DNA of 50,976 nucleotides from an uncultured Rhodospirillaceae bacterium (GTDB lineage: Bacteria > Pseudomonadota > Alphaproteobacteria > Rhodospirillales > Magnetospirillaceae), in assembly GCA_903941105.1 (NCBI GenBank), contig CAJANL010000213.1:1-50976 (forward strand), written 5' to 3'. Below the pieces are notes generated by a model. The model made no database searches. It was not told the DNA's origin and worked only from the letters and a program-made list of their open reading frames with translations. The position numbers and the translations under genes were made by a program. This document shows, piece after piece, positions 40,524 to 48,630 of the stretch (its first letter is position 1; each line of letters begins with the position of its first letter).

Positions 40524-41206
40524 TGCAGGACCTCGTCCAGTCGTACGAAGCGGATGCCGCGCCGCTCCAACTCGGCCACCATGGCGGGCAGAGCCTCGCC
40601 GGTGGCGGGGGCGCGGCCGTTGACGTGGAAGATCAGGATATGGCCGGGCCGGGTCTTGCTCAACACCCAATCGCGCAGATTTCCGGGCATCAGGCCGCGG
40701 GCGGGATCGCCGGACTCGAAGCTCCAATGAACGACTTTGTGCCCGGTGGCCTCGACGGTGGCCAGGGTGGCGGCGTCATAGTTTCCCGCGGGGAAGCGGA
40801 AGAAGCGCGGGCGGCGGCCGGTGATCTCCTCGATCAGCCTGTCGGTATCCTCCACCTGGGCGCGCACCTCGGCGGCATCGAGGCGTTCCATGTGCTGTGG
40901 ATGGTCGAAGGAGTGGTTCTCCACCTCGACGAAGGGATGCCGAGCCAAGTCCGCCAGCGGCCCGGCGTTGCGTCGGGCGAAGCGGCCGGTGGCGAAGACG
41001 GTGAAGGGAATCTTCCGGGCCACCAGAAAGTCGGTGATCTTGCGATCGAACACGGCCGGTGCCGCCGGTCCCTCGCAGGCATCGAAGGTCAGGGCCACCA
41101 CCCGCTCGGCGGTGGGCAGGCGGCTGATCACCTGAGCAAGGGCGGGGGCGGAACAAGCGACAAGCAAGATCGCCGTCACTGCAAGGACGCCCGTCTTGAT
41201 CCTCAA
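40520..41206 (-). CDS. polysaccharide deacetylase (NodB fold), exported
   Basis: 228 residues with an N-terminal signal peptide. LLVAC fits a lipobox as well as ALA-Q fitting ordinary cleavage, so it is a possible lipoprotein. Carbohydrate-esterase-4 motifs: ALTFDACEG (motif 1), ENHSFDHPQHM (motif 2, HxxxH), FRFPAGNYDAAT (motif 3) and LIFHVNG near the end (motif 5). In motif 1 the second aspartate of TFDD is alanine, so metal binding must differ. The start is a TTG overlapping the GST stop (TTGA). A GTG 30 bases downstream is a worse choice. Confidence 0.8.
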   Translation of the reverse strand: MRIKTGVLAVTAILLVACSAPALAQVISRLPTAERVVALTFDACEGPAAPAVFDRKITDFLVARKIPFTVFATGRFARRNAGPLADLARHPFVEVENHSFDHPQHMERLDAAEVRAQVEDTDRLIEEITGRRPRFFRFPAGNYDAATLATVEATGHKVVHWSFESGDPARGLMPGNLRDWVLSKTRPGHILIFHVNGRAPATGEALPAMVAELERRGIRFVRLDEVLQ

Positions 41207-41874
41207 AAATCGAGATCCGCGTAATGCTTCGGCGGGGGCACCCCGGGCAGGTGGTCGGAAAGGATGGCGCGGAAGCTGGGGCGCGACTTGACGCGGGCGT
41301 ACCAGTCCTTGGCGCCGGCGTGGCTGTCCCACGGCACGTCGCCCACATAATCGACGCAGGAAATCTGCGCCGCCGCCGCCACGTCGGCCAGGGTGTAGTT
41401 GCCGCCGGCCAGCCAGGCGCGGCGTTCCATCAGCCAGCCGATATAGTCGAGATGGGCGTGGATGTTGCTGTAGCCGGTGCGGATCTTGCGCGAATCGGGC
41501 TCGGCATGGCTTTGGGACAGGCGGCGGAACACCTTCTCGCCCACCAGGTTGACGGTCACCTCGGTGTGGAACTTGGCGCCGAACCAGCCCACCAGCCGAC
41601 GGACCTCGGCGCGGGCGACCGGCTCGGTCGGCAGCAGCGGCGGCTCGCGATGCACTTCGTCGAGGTATTCGCAGATGGCGGTGGCGTCCGACAGGGCGGT
41701 GCCGCCTTCCTCGACCAGCACCGGCACGTCGCCGCTGGGATTGAGGGCGACGAACTCCGGCCGCCGTTCCCAGAACTTCTCGACCTGGACGTCGGCTTCC
41801 AGCTTCTTTTCGGCCAAGACGATCCGCACCTTGCGCGAAAAGGGGCAGAGCGGATGGTGGTAGAGGGTCCTCAT
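41203..41874 (-). CDS. glutathione S-transferase family protein
   Basis: 223 residues. Thioredoxin-like N domain: YHHPLCPFSRKVRIVLAEKK at 5-24 (CPFS active-site-like), NPSGDVPVLVEEGG near 45 with the cis-proline, LSDATAICEYLDEVH near 61. All-helical C domain: MERRAWLAGGNYTLADVAAA near 150. Conjugation, dehalogenation or reductase activity cannot be told apart. First gene of an overlapping three-gene group with the deacetylase and acetyltransferase. The 213 bases upstream (41875-42087) show only a weak chemoreceptor promoter around TTGACG near 41988. Confidence 0.85.
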   Translation of the reverse strand: MRTLYHHPLCPFSRKVRIVLAEKKLEADVQVEKFWERRPEFVALNPSGDVPVLVEEGGTALSDATAICEYLDEVHREPPLLPTEPVARAEVRRLVGWFGAKFHTEVTVNLVGEKVFRRLSQSHAEPDSRKIRTGYSNIHAHLDYIGWLMERRAWLAGGNYTLADVAAAAQISCVDYVGDVPWDSHAGAKDWYARVKSRPSFRAILSDHLPGVPPPKHYADLDF

Positions 41875-42087
41875 GGCAACGTTGTAGCCTGTTTTTCAGG
41901 CCCGGCATAGGGGTGACGGCGGGGCGGCGCAAGGGCGCGAAGGTGCGGCACATAGGCGCAGCCGCTGGCCTTCCGGGGCGCGAGGATTGACGGGTTTGCG
42001 GTTCTCGGCCAATGTTGAATTTCATCCACACGTTTTGCCGACGCGACGGGCTACGGGAAGGGCTCGCCGGCGACCGGGAGGACGCCT

Positions 42088-43446
42088 ATGGCCGGCGAGG
42101 TAGTCAGCGTAATGGCGATGCTCAGGGTATTTTTGCGTGGTATCGGCCTCAAGATCGTCGTGGCCTTCATCCCTCCGGTGGCCGTGGCGTGGAGCTTCTT
42201 CCTCCTTTATCTGATGGAGTTGAGCGACCACAATCCGCAGATGGTCGTCCCCGCCCTCGCGGCCGGGCTGATCGGCATCGGGCTCGGCAGCATCATCGTC
42301 ATCTGGCTGATCCTGAGCACGGTGCCGGCGTTGCGACGCATCGTCGAGGCGACCAAGCAACTGGCCGCCGGCGACCTGTCGACCGAGCCGCCCTTTGCCA
42401 GTCGCCGCGATGAGATCGGCGACCTCGCCCGCGCCCTGGTGGTGTTCCGCGAGGGGGCGGTGGATCGCCAGGCCATGACCGAGCAGCGTCGCGAGGAACG
42501 CCGCCGCTCCGAGGCCGACAAGCGAGCCACCCTGGACCGCATCGCCGACGAGTTGGAGAAGGTGGTCGAAGGCGTCGCCCGCTCGGTATCGGTGGCGTCG
42601 CGCGACTTGCAGGAGGCCGCGCAAGGCATGTCGGCCGCCGCCGCCCAGGCGCATCGGAACGCCGACGCCGTGGCCGTGGCCTCGTCCAGCGCCGCCGACG
42701 ACGTCGAGAGTGCCGCCACCGCCGCCGAGCAGCTGGCGGCCTCCATCGGCGAGATCGCCCGCAGCGTGGCGGATGCCGCCGGGGTCTCGGCCCACGCCGT
42801 CGATCAGGCCCACCGCACCGATTCCATCGTCAAGGGACTTGCCGATGCGGCGCGCAGCATCGGCGAAGTGGTCCAGCTGATCAACGACATCGCCGGCCAG
42901 ACCAACCTTCTCGCGCTCAACGCCACCATCGAGGCGGCACGGGCGGGCGAGGCGGGCAAGGGGTTCGCGGTGGTGGCGGGCGAGGTCAAGAACCTCGCCA
43001 ACCAGACCGCCCGCGCCACCGACGATATCAGTCGGCAGATTTCCGCCATCCAATCCGCCACCGGCGAGGCGGTGCGGGCCATCGGCGCCATCACCGACAC
43101 CATCGGCAAAATCAGTGCCATCTCGGCGGCGGTGGCTTGCGCGGTGGAACGCCAGGGCGAAGCCACCGACGCCATCGCCCGTAACACCGAATCGGCGGCG
43201 GCAGGCACCAGCCATGTCATGCGCATCATCGGCGAGGTCACCCGCGCTTCTTCGGTGGCGGAGGATGCCTCGACCCGGGTTCTGAGCGCCGCCGACAACC
43301 TGTTGCACCAGTCGGAAGCCCTGCAAAGCGACGTGGCCCGCTTCTCCGCGGGTGTGCGCTCGGCCGGACGAGCGCACTCCGGAGGGTCTCGCTATACCCG
43401 CTTCAGGAATTTCTGCTTCCTGAAGCGGGTTTCCAGCGCCCACTGA
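42088..43446 (+). CDS. methyl-accepting chemotaxis protein without a periplasmic domain
   Basis: 452 residues. Two closely spaced membrane helices (about 21-45 and 55-78) leave almost no periplasmic part. A HAMP domain follows (about 78-130, [20 protein letters not shown]). The signalling hairpin is typical: [20 protein letters not shown] near 266 and [20 protein letters not shown]. It may sense membrane state, energy level or intracellular cues through the HAMP. The last roughly 20 residues (from [15 protein letters not shown]) and the stop codon are encoded by repeat DNA (43396-43487), so the original C-terminus may have been replaced. GGGAGGA precedes the ATG. Confidence 0.88.
   Translation: MAGEVVSVMAMLRVFLRGIGLKIVVAFIPPVAVAWSFFLLYLMELSDHNPQMVVPALAAGLIGIGLGSIIVIWLILSTVPALRRIVEATKQLAAGDLSTEPPFASRRDEIGDLARALVVFREGAVDRQAMTEQRREERRRSEADKRATLDRIADELEKVVEGVARSVSVASRDLQEAAQGMSAAAAQAHRNADAVAVASSSAADDVESAATAAEQLAASIGEIARSVADAAGVSAHAVDQAHRTDSIVKGLADAARSIGEVVQLINDIAGQTNLLALNATIEAARAGEAGKGFAVVAGEVKNLANQTARATDDISRQISAIQSATGEAVRAIGAITDTIGKISAISAAVACAVERQGEATDAIARNTESAAAGTSHVMRIIGEVTRASSVAEDASTRVLSAADNLLHQSEALQSDVARFSAGVRSAGRAHSGGSRYTRFRNFCFLKRVSSAH
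43396..43430. repeat. perfect 14-bp inverted repeat within the chemoreceptor 3' end
   Basis: ACCCGCTTCAGGAA (43396-43409) and TTCCTGAAGCGGGT (43417-43430) pair perfectly around a seven-base loop. It is translated as part of the receptor's C-terminus. It directly abuts dispersed repeat copy B and a third hairpin, giving one composite block of about 120 bases. Confidence 0.7.
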
Positions 43447-43487
43447 GGGCGCGGCCAAGGGCGTGGATGCGCCCGCCCGGCGAGGGC
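43437..43487 (+). repeat. dispersed 51-bp repeat, copy B
   Basis: Ends CGCCCACTGAGGGCGCGGCC and GCCCGGCGAGGGC match copies A (9099) and C (24020). The centre, GGGCG-tggatG-CGCCC, is a different hairpin. The TGA in its left end (43444-43446) is the chemoreceptor stop codon. Confidence 0.7.
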
Positions 43488-43489
43488 CT

Positions 43490-43518
43490 GAAAATTTTGA
43501 CCACAGGTCAGAATTTTC
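43490..43518. repeat. AT-rich hairpin after repeat copy B
   Basis: GAAAATTTTGACC and GGTCAGAATTTTC form 13 pairs, one of them G-T, around aca. The A/T-rich outer stem gives T-runs in both directions, so it can act as a bidirectional terminator between the chemoreceptor and the convergent ABC-2 permease (stop at 43530). Confidence 0.6.
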
Positions 43519-43529
43519 TGGAAATGGTG

Positions 43530-44339
43530 TTACTCCCCCATGTTGAGCAGTTGCCCCCTGATCCGCGCCCCATGGAAGACGCGCAGGAACAGCGCCACGC
43601 CGATGGCGATGTAGACCGCATTCAGCGCCATGGCCGACAGCAGCAGCTGGGTGGGGAAGGGCTTGCCGAACATCACCGCCCGCATGCCTTCGAAGACATG
43701 GGCCGGCGGCAAGGCCCAGGCCACCACCTGCAACCAATCGGGCAGGATGGCGATCGGATAGTAGATCCCCGCCACCGGCGCCACCGCGAAGACCAGCACC
43801 CAGGCCAGGCTTTCGGCCCCCAGACCGAAGCGCAGCACCAAGGCCGAGACGGCAAGGCCGATGGCCCAGCCGGTGACCATCAGGTTGATCCAGAAGGCGA
43901 TCAGCGGCAGACCCAGGTCGTAGACCGAATAATGGTAGAGCGGGATGGCGAGCAGACTGGCCGGCACCACCCCGATCATGGTGCGGATGAAGCTCATGGC
44001 GAGCAGCGAGGCCACCAGCTCATAGGGCCGCAACGGGCTGACCGATAGGTGGCCGAGGTTGCGCGACCACATCTCCTCCATGAACGACAGCGAGACGCCG
44101 AGATTGCCGCGGAACATGACATCCCACAAAATCACCGCGCCGATCAGTACCCCGGCCGCCTGCGCCACCCACGACGAATTCGCCTGGAAGAACTGGCTGG
44201 TGAACCCCCACACCACCACGTTGACCGCCGGCCAGTAGGCCATCTCCAGGATCCGCGGCCACGATCCCCGCAGGATATAGAGGTGCCGCAGCACCATGGC
44301 GCCGACCCGGCGAAAGCTGAAGGCGGAAGTGGCGCTCAT
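43530..44339 (-). CDS. ABC-2 type transporter permease
   Basis: 269 residues with six predicted helices, of the polysaccharide/NodJ-like ABC-2 export family. Blocks seen: YWPAVNVVVWGFTSQFF near 34, VILWDVMFRGNLGVSLSFME near 68 and VAPVAGIYYPIAILPDWLQV near 196. Substrate unknown; lipid-linked or polyketide-like exporters share the fold. Its ATG overlaps the ATPase stop (ATGA). Confidence 0.85.
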   Translation of the reverse strand: MSATSAFSFRRVGAMVLRHLYILRGSWPRILEMAYWPAVNVVVWGFTSQFFQANSSWVAQAAGVLIGAVILWDVMFRGNLGVSLSFMEEMWSRNLGHLSVSPLRPYELVASLLAMSFIRTMIGVVPASLLAIPLYHYSVYDLGLPLIAFWINLMVTGWAIGLAVSALVLRFGLGAESLAWVLVFAVAPVAGIYYPIAILPDWLQVVAWALPPAHVFEGMRAVMFGKPFPTQLLLSAMALNAVYIAIGVALFLRVFHGARIRGQLLNMGE

Positions 44340-45091
44340 TGTGCCGCCGCCGATGGCTTCTGGCGGTCGCGGGCGATGTCGAGGAAGACTTCCTCCATGG
44401 TGGCGCGGCCGTAGCGGTCGATCAGCGCCGTCGGGCTGCCTGAATCCACGATGCGGCCCCGCTTCATGATCAGCACGTGGTCGCATAGGCGCTCGACCTC
44501 GGCCATGTTGTGCGACGCCAGCACGATGGTCGCCCCGGTGCGGGCGCGATAGGCCTCGAACCAGCCGCGCACCCAGTCGGCGGTGTCGGGGTCGAGCGAG
44601 GCGGTGGGCTCGTCCAGCAGCAGCAGTTCGGGCTTGTTGAGCATGGCCTTGGCCAGTGCCACCCGAGTCTTCTGTCCCGACGACAGCTTGCCCGCCGCGC
44701 GCCCCAGGATGCTCTCCAGGTCCAGCTCGGCGGCCAGCTCGGCGATGCGGCCTCTGACGTCGGGGATGCCGTAGAGATGGCCGTAGACGGTGAGATTCTG
44801 CCGTACCGTCAACCGATGCGGCAGGTCCACATAGGGGCTGGAGAAGTTCAGCCGCGGCAGCACCCGGTAGCGGTGCTGCACCATGTCCTCGCCCAGCACC
44901 CGGATGGTTCCCGAGCTGGGCACCAGGAGGCCGAGCAGCATGCTGAGCGTGGTGGTCTTGCCGGCGCCGTTGCCGCCCAGCAGCGCGGTGGTCGAGCCGG
45001 TGGGAATGGCGAAGCTGACGTCGTCGACGGCGACAACGCTACCGAAGGCCTTGCAGAGGCTGCGAGCCTCGATGGCGAGGGAGGTGCTCAT
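44336..45091 (-). CDS. ABC-2 type exporter ATPase
   Basis: 251 residues. Seen: Walker A GGNGAGKTT near 39-47, Q-loop replaced by NFSSPYVDLPHRLT near 81, signature LSSGQKTRVALAKAM near 136, Walker B LLLLDEPTASLDPDTA near 156 and H-loop ASHNMAEVERL near 192. The LSSGQ signature is typical of exporter ATPases of the NodI/CcmA group. Works with the permease that follows. Confidence 0.88.
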   Translation of the reverse strand: MSTSLAIEARSLCKAFGSVVAVDDVSFAIPTGSTTALLGGNGAGKTTTLSMLLGLLVPSSGTIRVLGEDMVQHRYRVLPRLNFSSPYVDLPHRLTVRQNLTVYGHLYGIPDVRGRIAELAAELDLESILGRAAGKLSSGQKTRVALAKAMLNKPELLLLDEPTASLDPDTADWVRGWFEAYRARTGATIVLASHNMAEVERLCDHVLIMKRGRIVDSGSPTALIDRYGRATMEEVFLDIARDRQKPSAAAQ

Positions 45092-45143
45092 GGCGCTGAA
45101 TATAAGGTCCCGGCTGGCCCGCGCCTAGCCCGACGAAGTCCCA

Positions 45144-46394
45144 CTAGCCGCGCGGCCGGTTGCGGACACCGCGGCGGCGGGTGTCGCTTTGCAGGGTGGC
45201 CTCGACGTGTCGGCCCTGGAACAGGCTGATGCCGATGGAATGGCCGTAGTCGATGGCCGACGGCGTGTCGCAGCGGCACAGGATGATTCGCGTCACCCCG
45301 ATGCGGCGCAAGGCGTCGGTCTTCTTGTCGCGCTCGTCGTTGAGCGAGGGGTCCCAAATCAGCTTGATCAGGTCGGCGCCCAGCCGGTCGCGATCGACGA
45401 AGGGCAGCATGGAATAGGCCAGGCCGTCGATGCAGATCCGGTAGCCGCGGTCATGGGCGAAGTCGCGCGCGAACAGGTAGGCGCCGAGATCGGCGAAGAT
45501 GTCGACCTTCTGCAACTCCAGCACGATGGTACCGCGCATGCCGGCTTTGACGTTGTCGTCGAACACCAGGAATTCCGGCGACAGGAGGGTGGAGACGTTG
45601 AGATTGATGCTGATGTCGCCTTCCAGCGTCCGGTCGTCGTGCTTGTTCAGCATGGAGAGGACGCGGCGGTCCAGCGTCTCGGTCAACTGCTGGAACAGCC
45701 AGGGGCTGGAGTTCATGTTGACGTTGGGCATCAGGGTCTGGCGCAGGTCGGCGATGGAGATAAACAGCTCGTGGAACACCGGCTGTGGCGGCGCCTTGCC
45801 CACCACGGCGCACACCGCCTGGCGCCGCATCAGGTTGGCGAGGTCGGCCTGCCCCAGCAACGTTTCCACCCGGCTCAACAGCTCGGGGGTGAAGGGCGAG
45901 CCCTTCGGCTTGCTGGCGAAACGGGCGGCCAACGCCGTTTGTTCGGCAGAGGCGGCCTTGCGGCCCTGCTCGTCCTGCACCAGCTTCTGCGCGAAGGACA
46001 GCAGCACCTCGTACTCGCGGTCGAGATTGTACCAGGTGCAGAAGGTGCCGCTGGCGGTGCCGTCGCTGGACACCAGCGGATCGTCGGAGAACAGGAAGCG
46101 CAGCTTGACGATGGCGGACTCCACCTCGTCCTGCGCCTGGCTCTTGTAAATCAGCATCAGGTCGCAATTGGCCAGCGAGAACAGCTGCCCCTGCAACATC
46201 TTGACCAAGTTTTCGAAGGTGCCGCTGGCCATGCGCAGGTGATGCTCGCGCCGGTTGACCTGCTGCAGATCCGAGAGGTGGATGTGCACCGCCCGACGGT
46301 CCTGGCGGTGACGCTCCAGCCGGCGGACATAGTCCAGCAGCAGGTTTTCCTGGCTGGCGACGCGCGGCTGCCCGGCGGTCGGGGCGTTCTGCAT
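45144..46394 (-). CDS. degenerate GGDEF-EAL-like protein, second of a tandem pair
   Basis: 416 residues, cytoplasmic. It is a paralogue of the upstream gene over its whole length. The N part (about 35-130) resembles a GGDEF domain whose signature is reduced to NCDLM near 76-80. The C part (about 205-405) follows the EAL fold: ELFISIADLRQTL, WLFQQLTETLDRRVL, SINLNVSTL, IILCRCDTPSAI and a final GISLFQGRHVEAT. The catalytic EAL glutamate and DDFG aspartates are missing, so it is probably a receptor or scaffold and not an enzyme. Its ATG overlaps the first gene's stop (TGATG). The domain reading is my inference from pattern only. Confidence 0.75.
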   Translation of the reverse strand: MQNAPTAGQPRVASQENLLLDYVRRLERHRQDRRAVHIHLSDLQQVNRREHHLRMASGTFENLVKMLQGQLFSLANCDLMLIYKSQAQDEVESAIVKLRFLFSDDPLVSSDGTASGTFCTWYNLDREYEVLLSFAQKLVQDEQGRKAASAEQTALAARFASKPKGSPFTPELLSRVETLLGQADLANLMRRQAVCAVVGKAPPQPVFHELFISIADLRQTLMPNVNMNSSPWLFQQLTETLDRRVLSMLNKHDDRTLEGDISINLNVSTLLSPEFLVFDDNVKAGMRGTIVLELQKVDIFADLGAYLFARDFAHDRGYRICIDGLAYSMLPFVDRDRLGADLIKLIWDPSLNDERDKKTDALRRIGVTRIILCRCDTPSAIDYGHSIGISLFQGRHVEATLQSDTRRRGVRNRPRG

Positions 46395-47725
46395 CAGCGG
46401 AAGACCTTGAGCGCGGGAAAGGCGTCGAGCATGTCGTTGTCGCCGCACTCGACGCGCGGCCGGCCGGTGATGACGCCGTGACGCTGGGTGCACTGGTTGA
46501 GCGTGCAGGCGCTGGATTTCTCGCACTCCGCCATGGTGACGGCCGAGATCATGGCATCGAGGAAACGGCCCTGGAAATAGCGGATGCCCTGCTGCAGGCC
46601 CCAGGCGATGGAGGTCTCGGTGTCGCAACGGGACAGAATGATGCGGTCGAACCCCACCGGCCCCAATGCCTGCGCCAATTCGGCGGTTTGCAGGTCGTCG
46701 GCCATGTCTGGGCTCCAGCTCACCTTGACGAAATCGGTGTCGTAGAGTTCACAATCCATGAATTGCAGCGTGATGGGGCTCATGCCGTCCAGCACCGACT
46801 TGTGGCCCGCGGCGCGCAGGCGGTCGCGCACCCGGAAGAAACCGTCCAGGTCGTTGAAGATGTCCACCAGCTGGAATTCGACATAGATGCCGGCCTTGCC
46901 CCGCACCGTGTTCTCGAAGGCCTGGAACACCGGCGTGTTGACGGTGGCCATGTTGAGGTTGACCGAAAAGGCGGCCGGCTGCTTGCGCAGCGGCATATCC
47001 TGCAGGCAGGACAGCACGCGCAGATCGAGCACCTGCGACAGGTGCTGGAACAGCCAGCGGTTGGACAGAATGTTGACGTCCGGCGCCAGCACCCGCTGCA
47101 GGTCGGCGATGGACATGAAGAATTCCTGGAACGCCACCTCGGCCGTCATCTTCTCGTTGATGTAGATGCAGGCCTGACGCCGCACCACGCCGGCGATATC
47201 GGTGGTGCCGATGCGTTCGAGCACGTGGGTGAGGTTCTTGGCGTCGAGCGGCTGAATCTGCGGCGCGACGCGGGCGTCGGCGATGCGCTTCTTGGCGCCC
47301 TGCACCAGTTGGCCGCACAGGGCGAAGAAGGAGTCGTACTCGATCTCGATGTCGTAGTAGGTGACGAAGCGGTCCTGGCCGTCCTCGGACTCGGCGTAGG
47401 TCAGGGGGTCCTTGGAGAACAGCGCCCGCAGCTTGTAGACAATGGAGTCGAGGTCCTGGAGGCGGGCATCCTTGCAGATCAGCACGATGTCGTTGTTGGT
47501 CAGCAGGAACATCTGGCCGCGCACGGCGTCGACCATGGTCTCGAACATGCGGGCGGCGATGCGGATCTTGGCATCCTCGCGGTTCTGCGGCAGCAGGCGC
47601 GACAGGTGAAGGTGGAGCGCCATGCGGCCTTCACGAATCCTGCCGACACGCTCCGCCGCGTCGAACAGCAAGCTCTCCGTGGTGACGACTTCCTGTTGCC
47701 TTCCGCCGAACGCCGACGCGCTCAT
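46394..47725 (-). CDS. degenerate GGDEF-EAL-like protein, first of a tandem pair
   Basis: 443 residues, cytoplasmic, with the same layout as its neighbour: GGDEF-like part with NNDIV at 77-81, then an EAL-like part with EFFMSIADLQRVL, WLFQHLSQVLDLRVLS, SVNLNMATV, IILSRCDTETSI and GIRYFQGRFLDAM. No EAL or DDFGxG motif. Unlike the neighbour it has a C-terminal extension with cysteines at about 401, 407, 412 and 427 and a histidine at 416, a possible zinc site. It begins a two-gene unit divergent from the PPP phosphatase. Confidence 0.75.
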   Translation of the reverse strand: MSASAFGGRQQEVVTTESLLFDAAERVGRIREGRMALHLHLSRLLPQNREDAKIRIAARMFETMVDAVRGQMFLLTNNDIVLICKDARLQDLDSIVYKLRALFSKDPLTYAESEDGQDRFVTYYDIEIEYDSFFALCGQLVQGAKKRIADARVAPQIQPLDAKNLTHVLERIGTTDIAGVVRRQACIYINEKMTAEVAFQEFFMSIADLQRVLAPDVNILSNRWLFQHLSQVLDLRVLSCLQDMPLRKQPAAFSVNLNMATVNTPVFQAFENTVRGKAGIYVEFQLVDIFNDLDGFFRVRDRLRAAGHKSVLDGMSPITLQFMDCELYDTDFVKVSWSPDMADDLQTAELAQALGPVGFDRIILSRCDTETSIAWGLQQGIRYFQGRFLDAMISAVTMAECEKSSACTLNQCTQRHGVITGRPRVECGDNDMLDAFPALKVFR

Positions 47726-47802
47726 TCGAGCCCCGTTTTCCCCAAGATCAAACCCAAGCGAGCGTTGCCGCTTGCCTTAAACTATGACAATGGCACATTA
47801 AG

Positions 47803-47808
47803 TATAAT
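47803..47808 (+). promoter_or_regulatory. candidate -10 box in the divergent 116-base gap
   Basis: TATAAT matches the -10 consensus perfectly and lies 34 bases before the phosphatase ATG. The same A/T-rich stretch read leftward gives TATACT for the tandem pair. Neither direction has a good -35, so a shared activator is possible. Confidence 0.35.
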
Positions 47809-47841
47809 TTACCATCGGCCAATCAGCCCATCCTAGTGGAA

Positions 47842-48609
47842 ATGAGCACCGCGACGGCACGAGACAATACCCTGCCGCCGGCTGCCGTGCCGGCCGGCTC
47901 CCGCGTTTACGCCATTGGGGACGTACACGGCTGCATCGGGCTGCTTGAACGGCTGTTGGACGAGATCGGCCGCGATCTGGCCGAGCGCCGGCCGTCGCGG
48001 GCGGTTCTGGTCTTCCTCGGCGACTATATCGACCGGGGGGCGCAATCGCGGGAAGTGGTGGACCGGCTCGTCGCCGGTCCGGGCCGCGAGGGACCGCTGG
48101 CCGGGACCGAATGGGTGACGCTGCGCGGCAATCACGAGGACTTCATGCTGGAGTTCCTCGCCGATTTCTCGGTAGGGCGCGCCTGGTTGGCCAATGGCGG
48201 GCTGGAAACGGTGCGGTCCTATCTCGGTCGCATCCCCGACGGTATGTCGGTCAACGATTGCCCGGCCATGCAGCGCCTGCTCTACCGCAGCCTGCCGCCG
48301 GCCCATCTCCGCTTCCTGTCGCGGCTACCGGTGCGCCACCTGGAAGGCGGCTACATCTTCGTCCATGCCGGGGTGCGCCCAGGCGTGGCGCTGGATCGCC
48401 AGGACAGCTACGACCTGATGTGGATCCGCGACGCCTTCCTATGGAGCGAGGAAGACTTCGGCCGGGTGGTGGTGCATGGCCATTCGGTGGTTGCGGTCCC
48501 CGAAGTGCGGCAGAACCGCATCGCCATCGACACCGGTGCGTATCGCACCGGGCACCTCACCTGTCTGGTGCTGGAAGGCACCGACCGGAGATTTCTGTCG
48601 ACGTCGTGA
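47842..48609 (+). CDS. PPP-family metallophosphatase
   Basis: 255 residues. The three metal blocks are complete: GDVHGCIG near 26, GDYIDRGAQSR near 58 and RGNHEDFML near 93, with later HAGVRPG near 176 and VHGHSVVA near 210. This is the bacterial serine/threonine phosphatase or diadenosine-tetraphosphatase group (PrpA/ApaH-like); which one cannot be told. I use the ATG at 47842 rather than a GTG six bases before. Divergent from the tandem GGDEF-EAL-like pair, so it could oppose a kinase in the same signalling route; that is inference. Confidence 0.85.
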   Translation: MSTATARDNTLPPAAVPAGSRVYAIGDVHGCIGLLERLLDEIGRDLAERRPSRAVLVFLGDYIDRGAQSREVVDRLVAGPGREGPLAGTEWVTLRGNHEDFMLEFLADFSVGRAWLANGGLETVRSYLGRIPDGMSVNDCPAMQRLLYRSLPPAHLRFLSRLPVRHLEGGYIFVHAGVRPGVALDRQDSYDLMWIRDAFLWSEEDFGRVVVHGHSVVAVPEVRQNRIAIDTGAYRTGHLTCLVLEGTDRRFLSTS

Positions 48610-48630
48610 CGCTCGTCCGGGGATCGGCGC

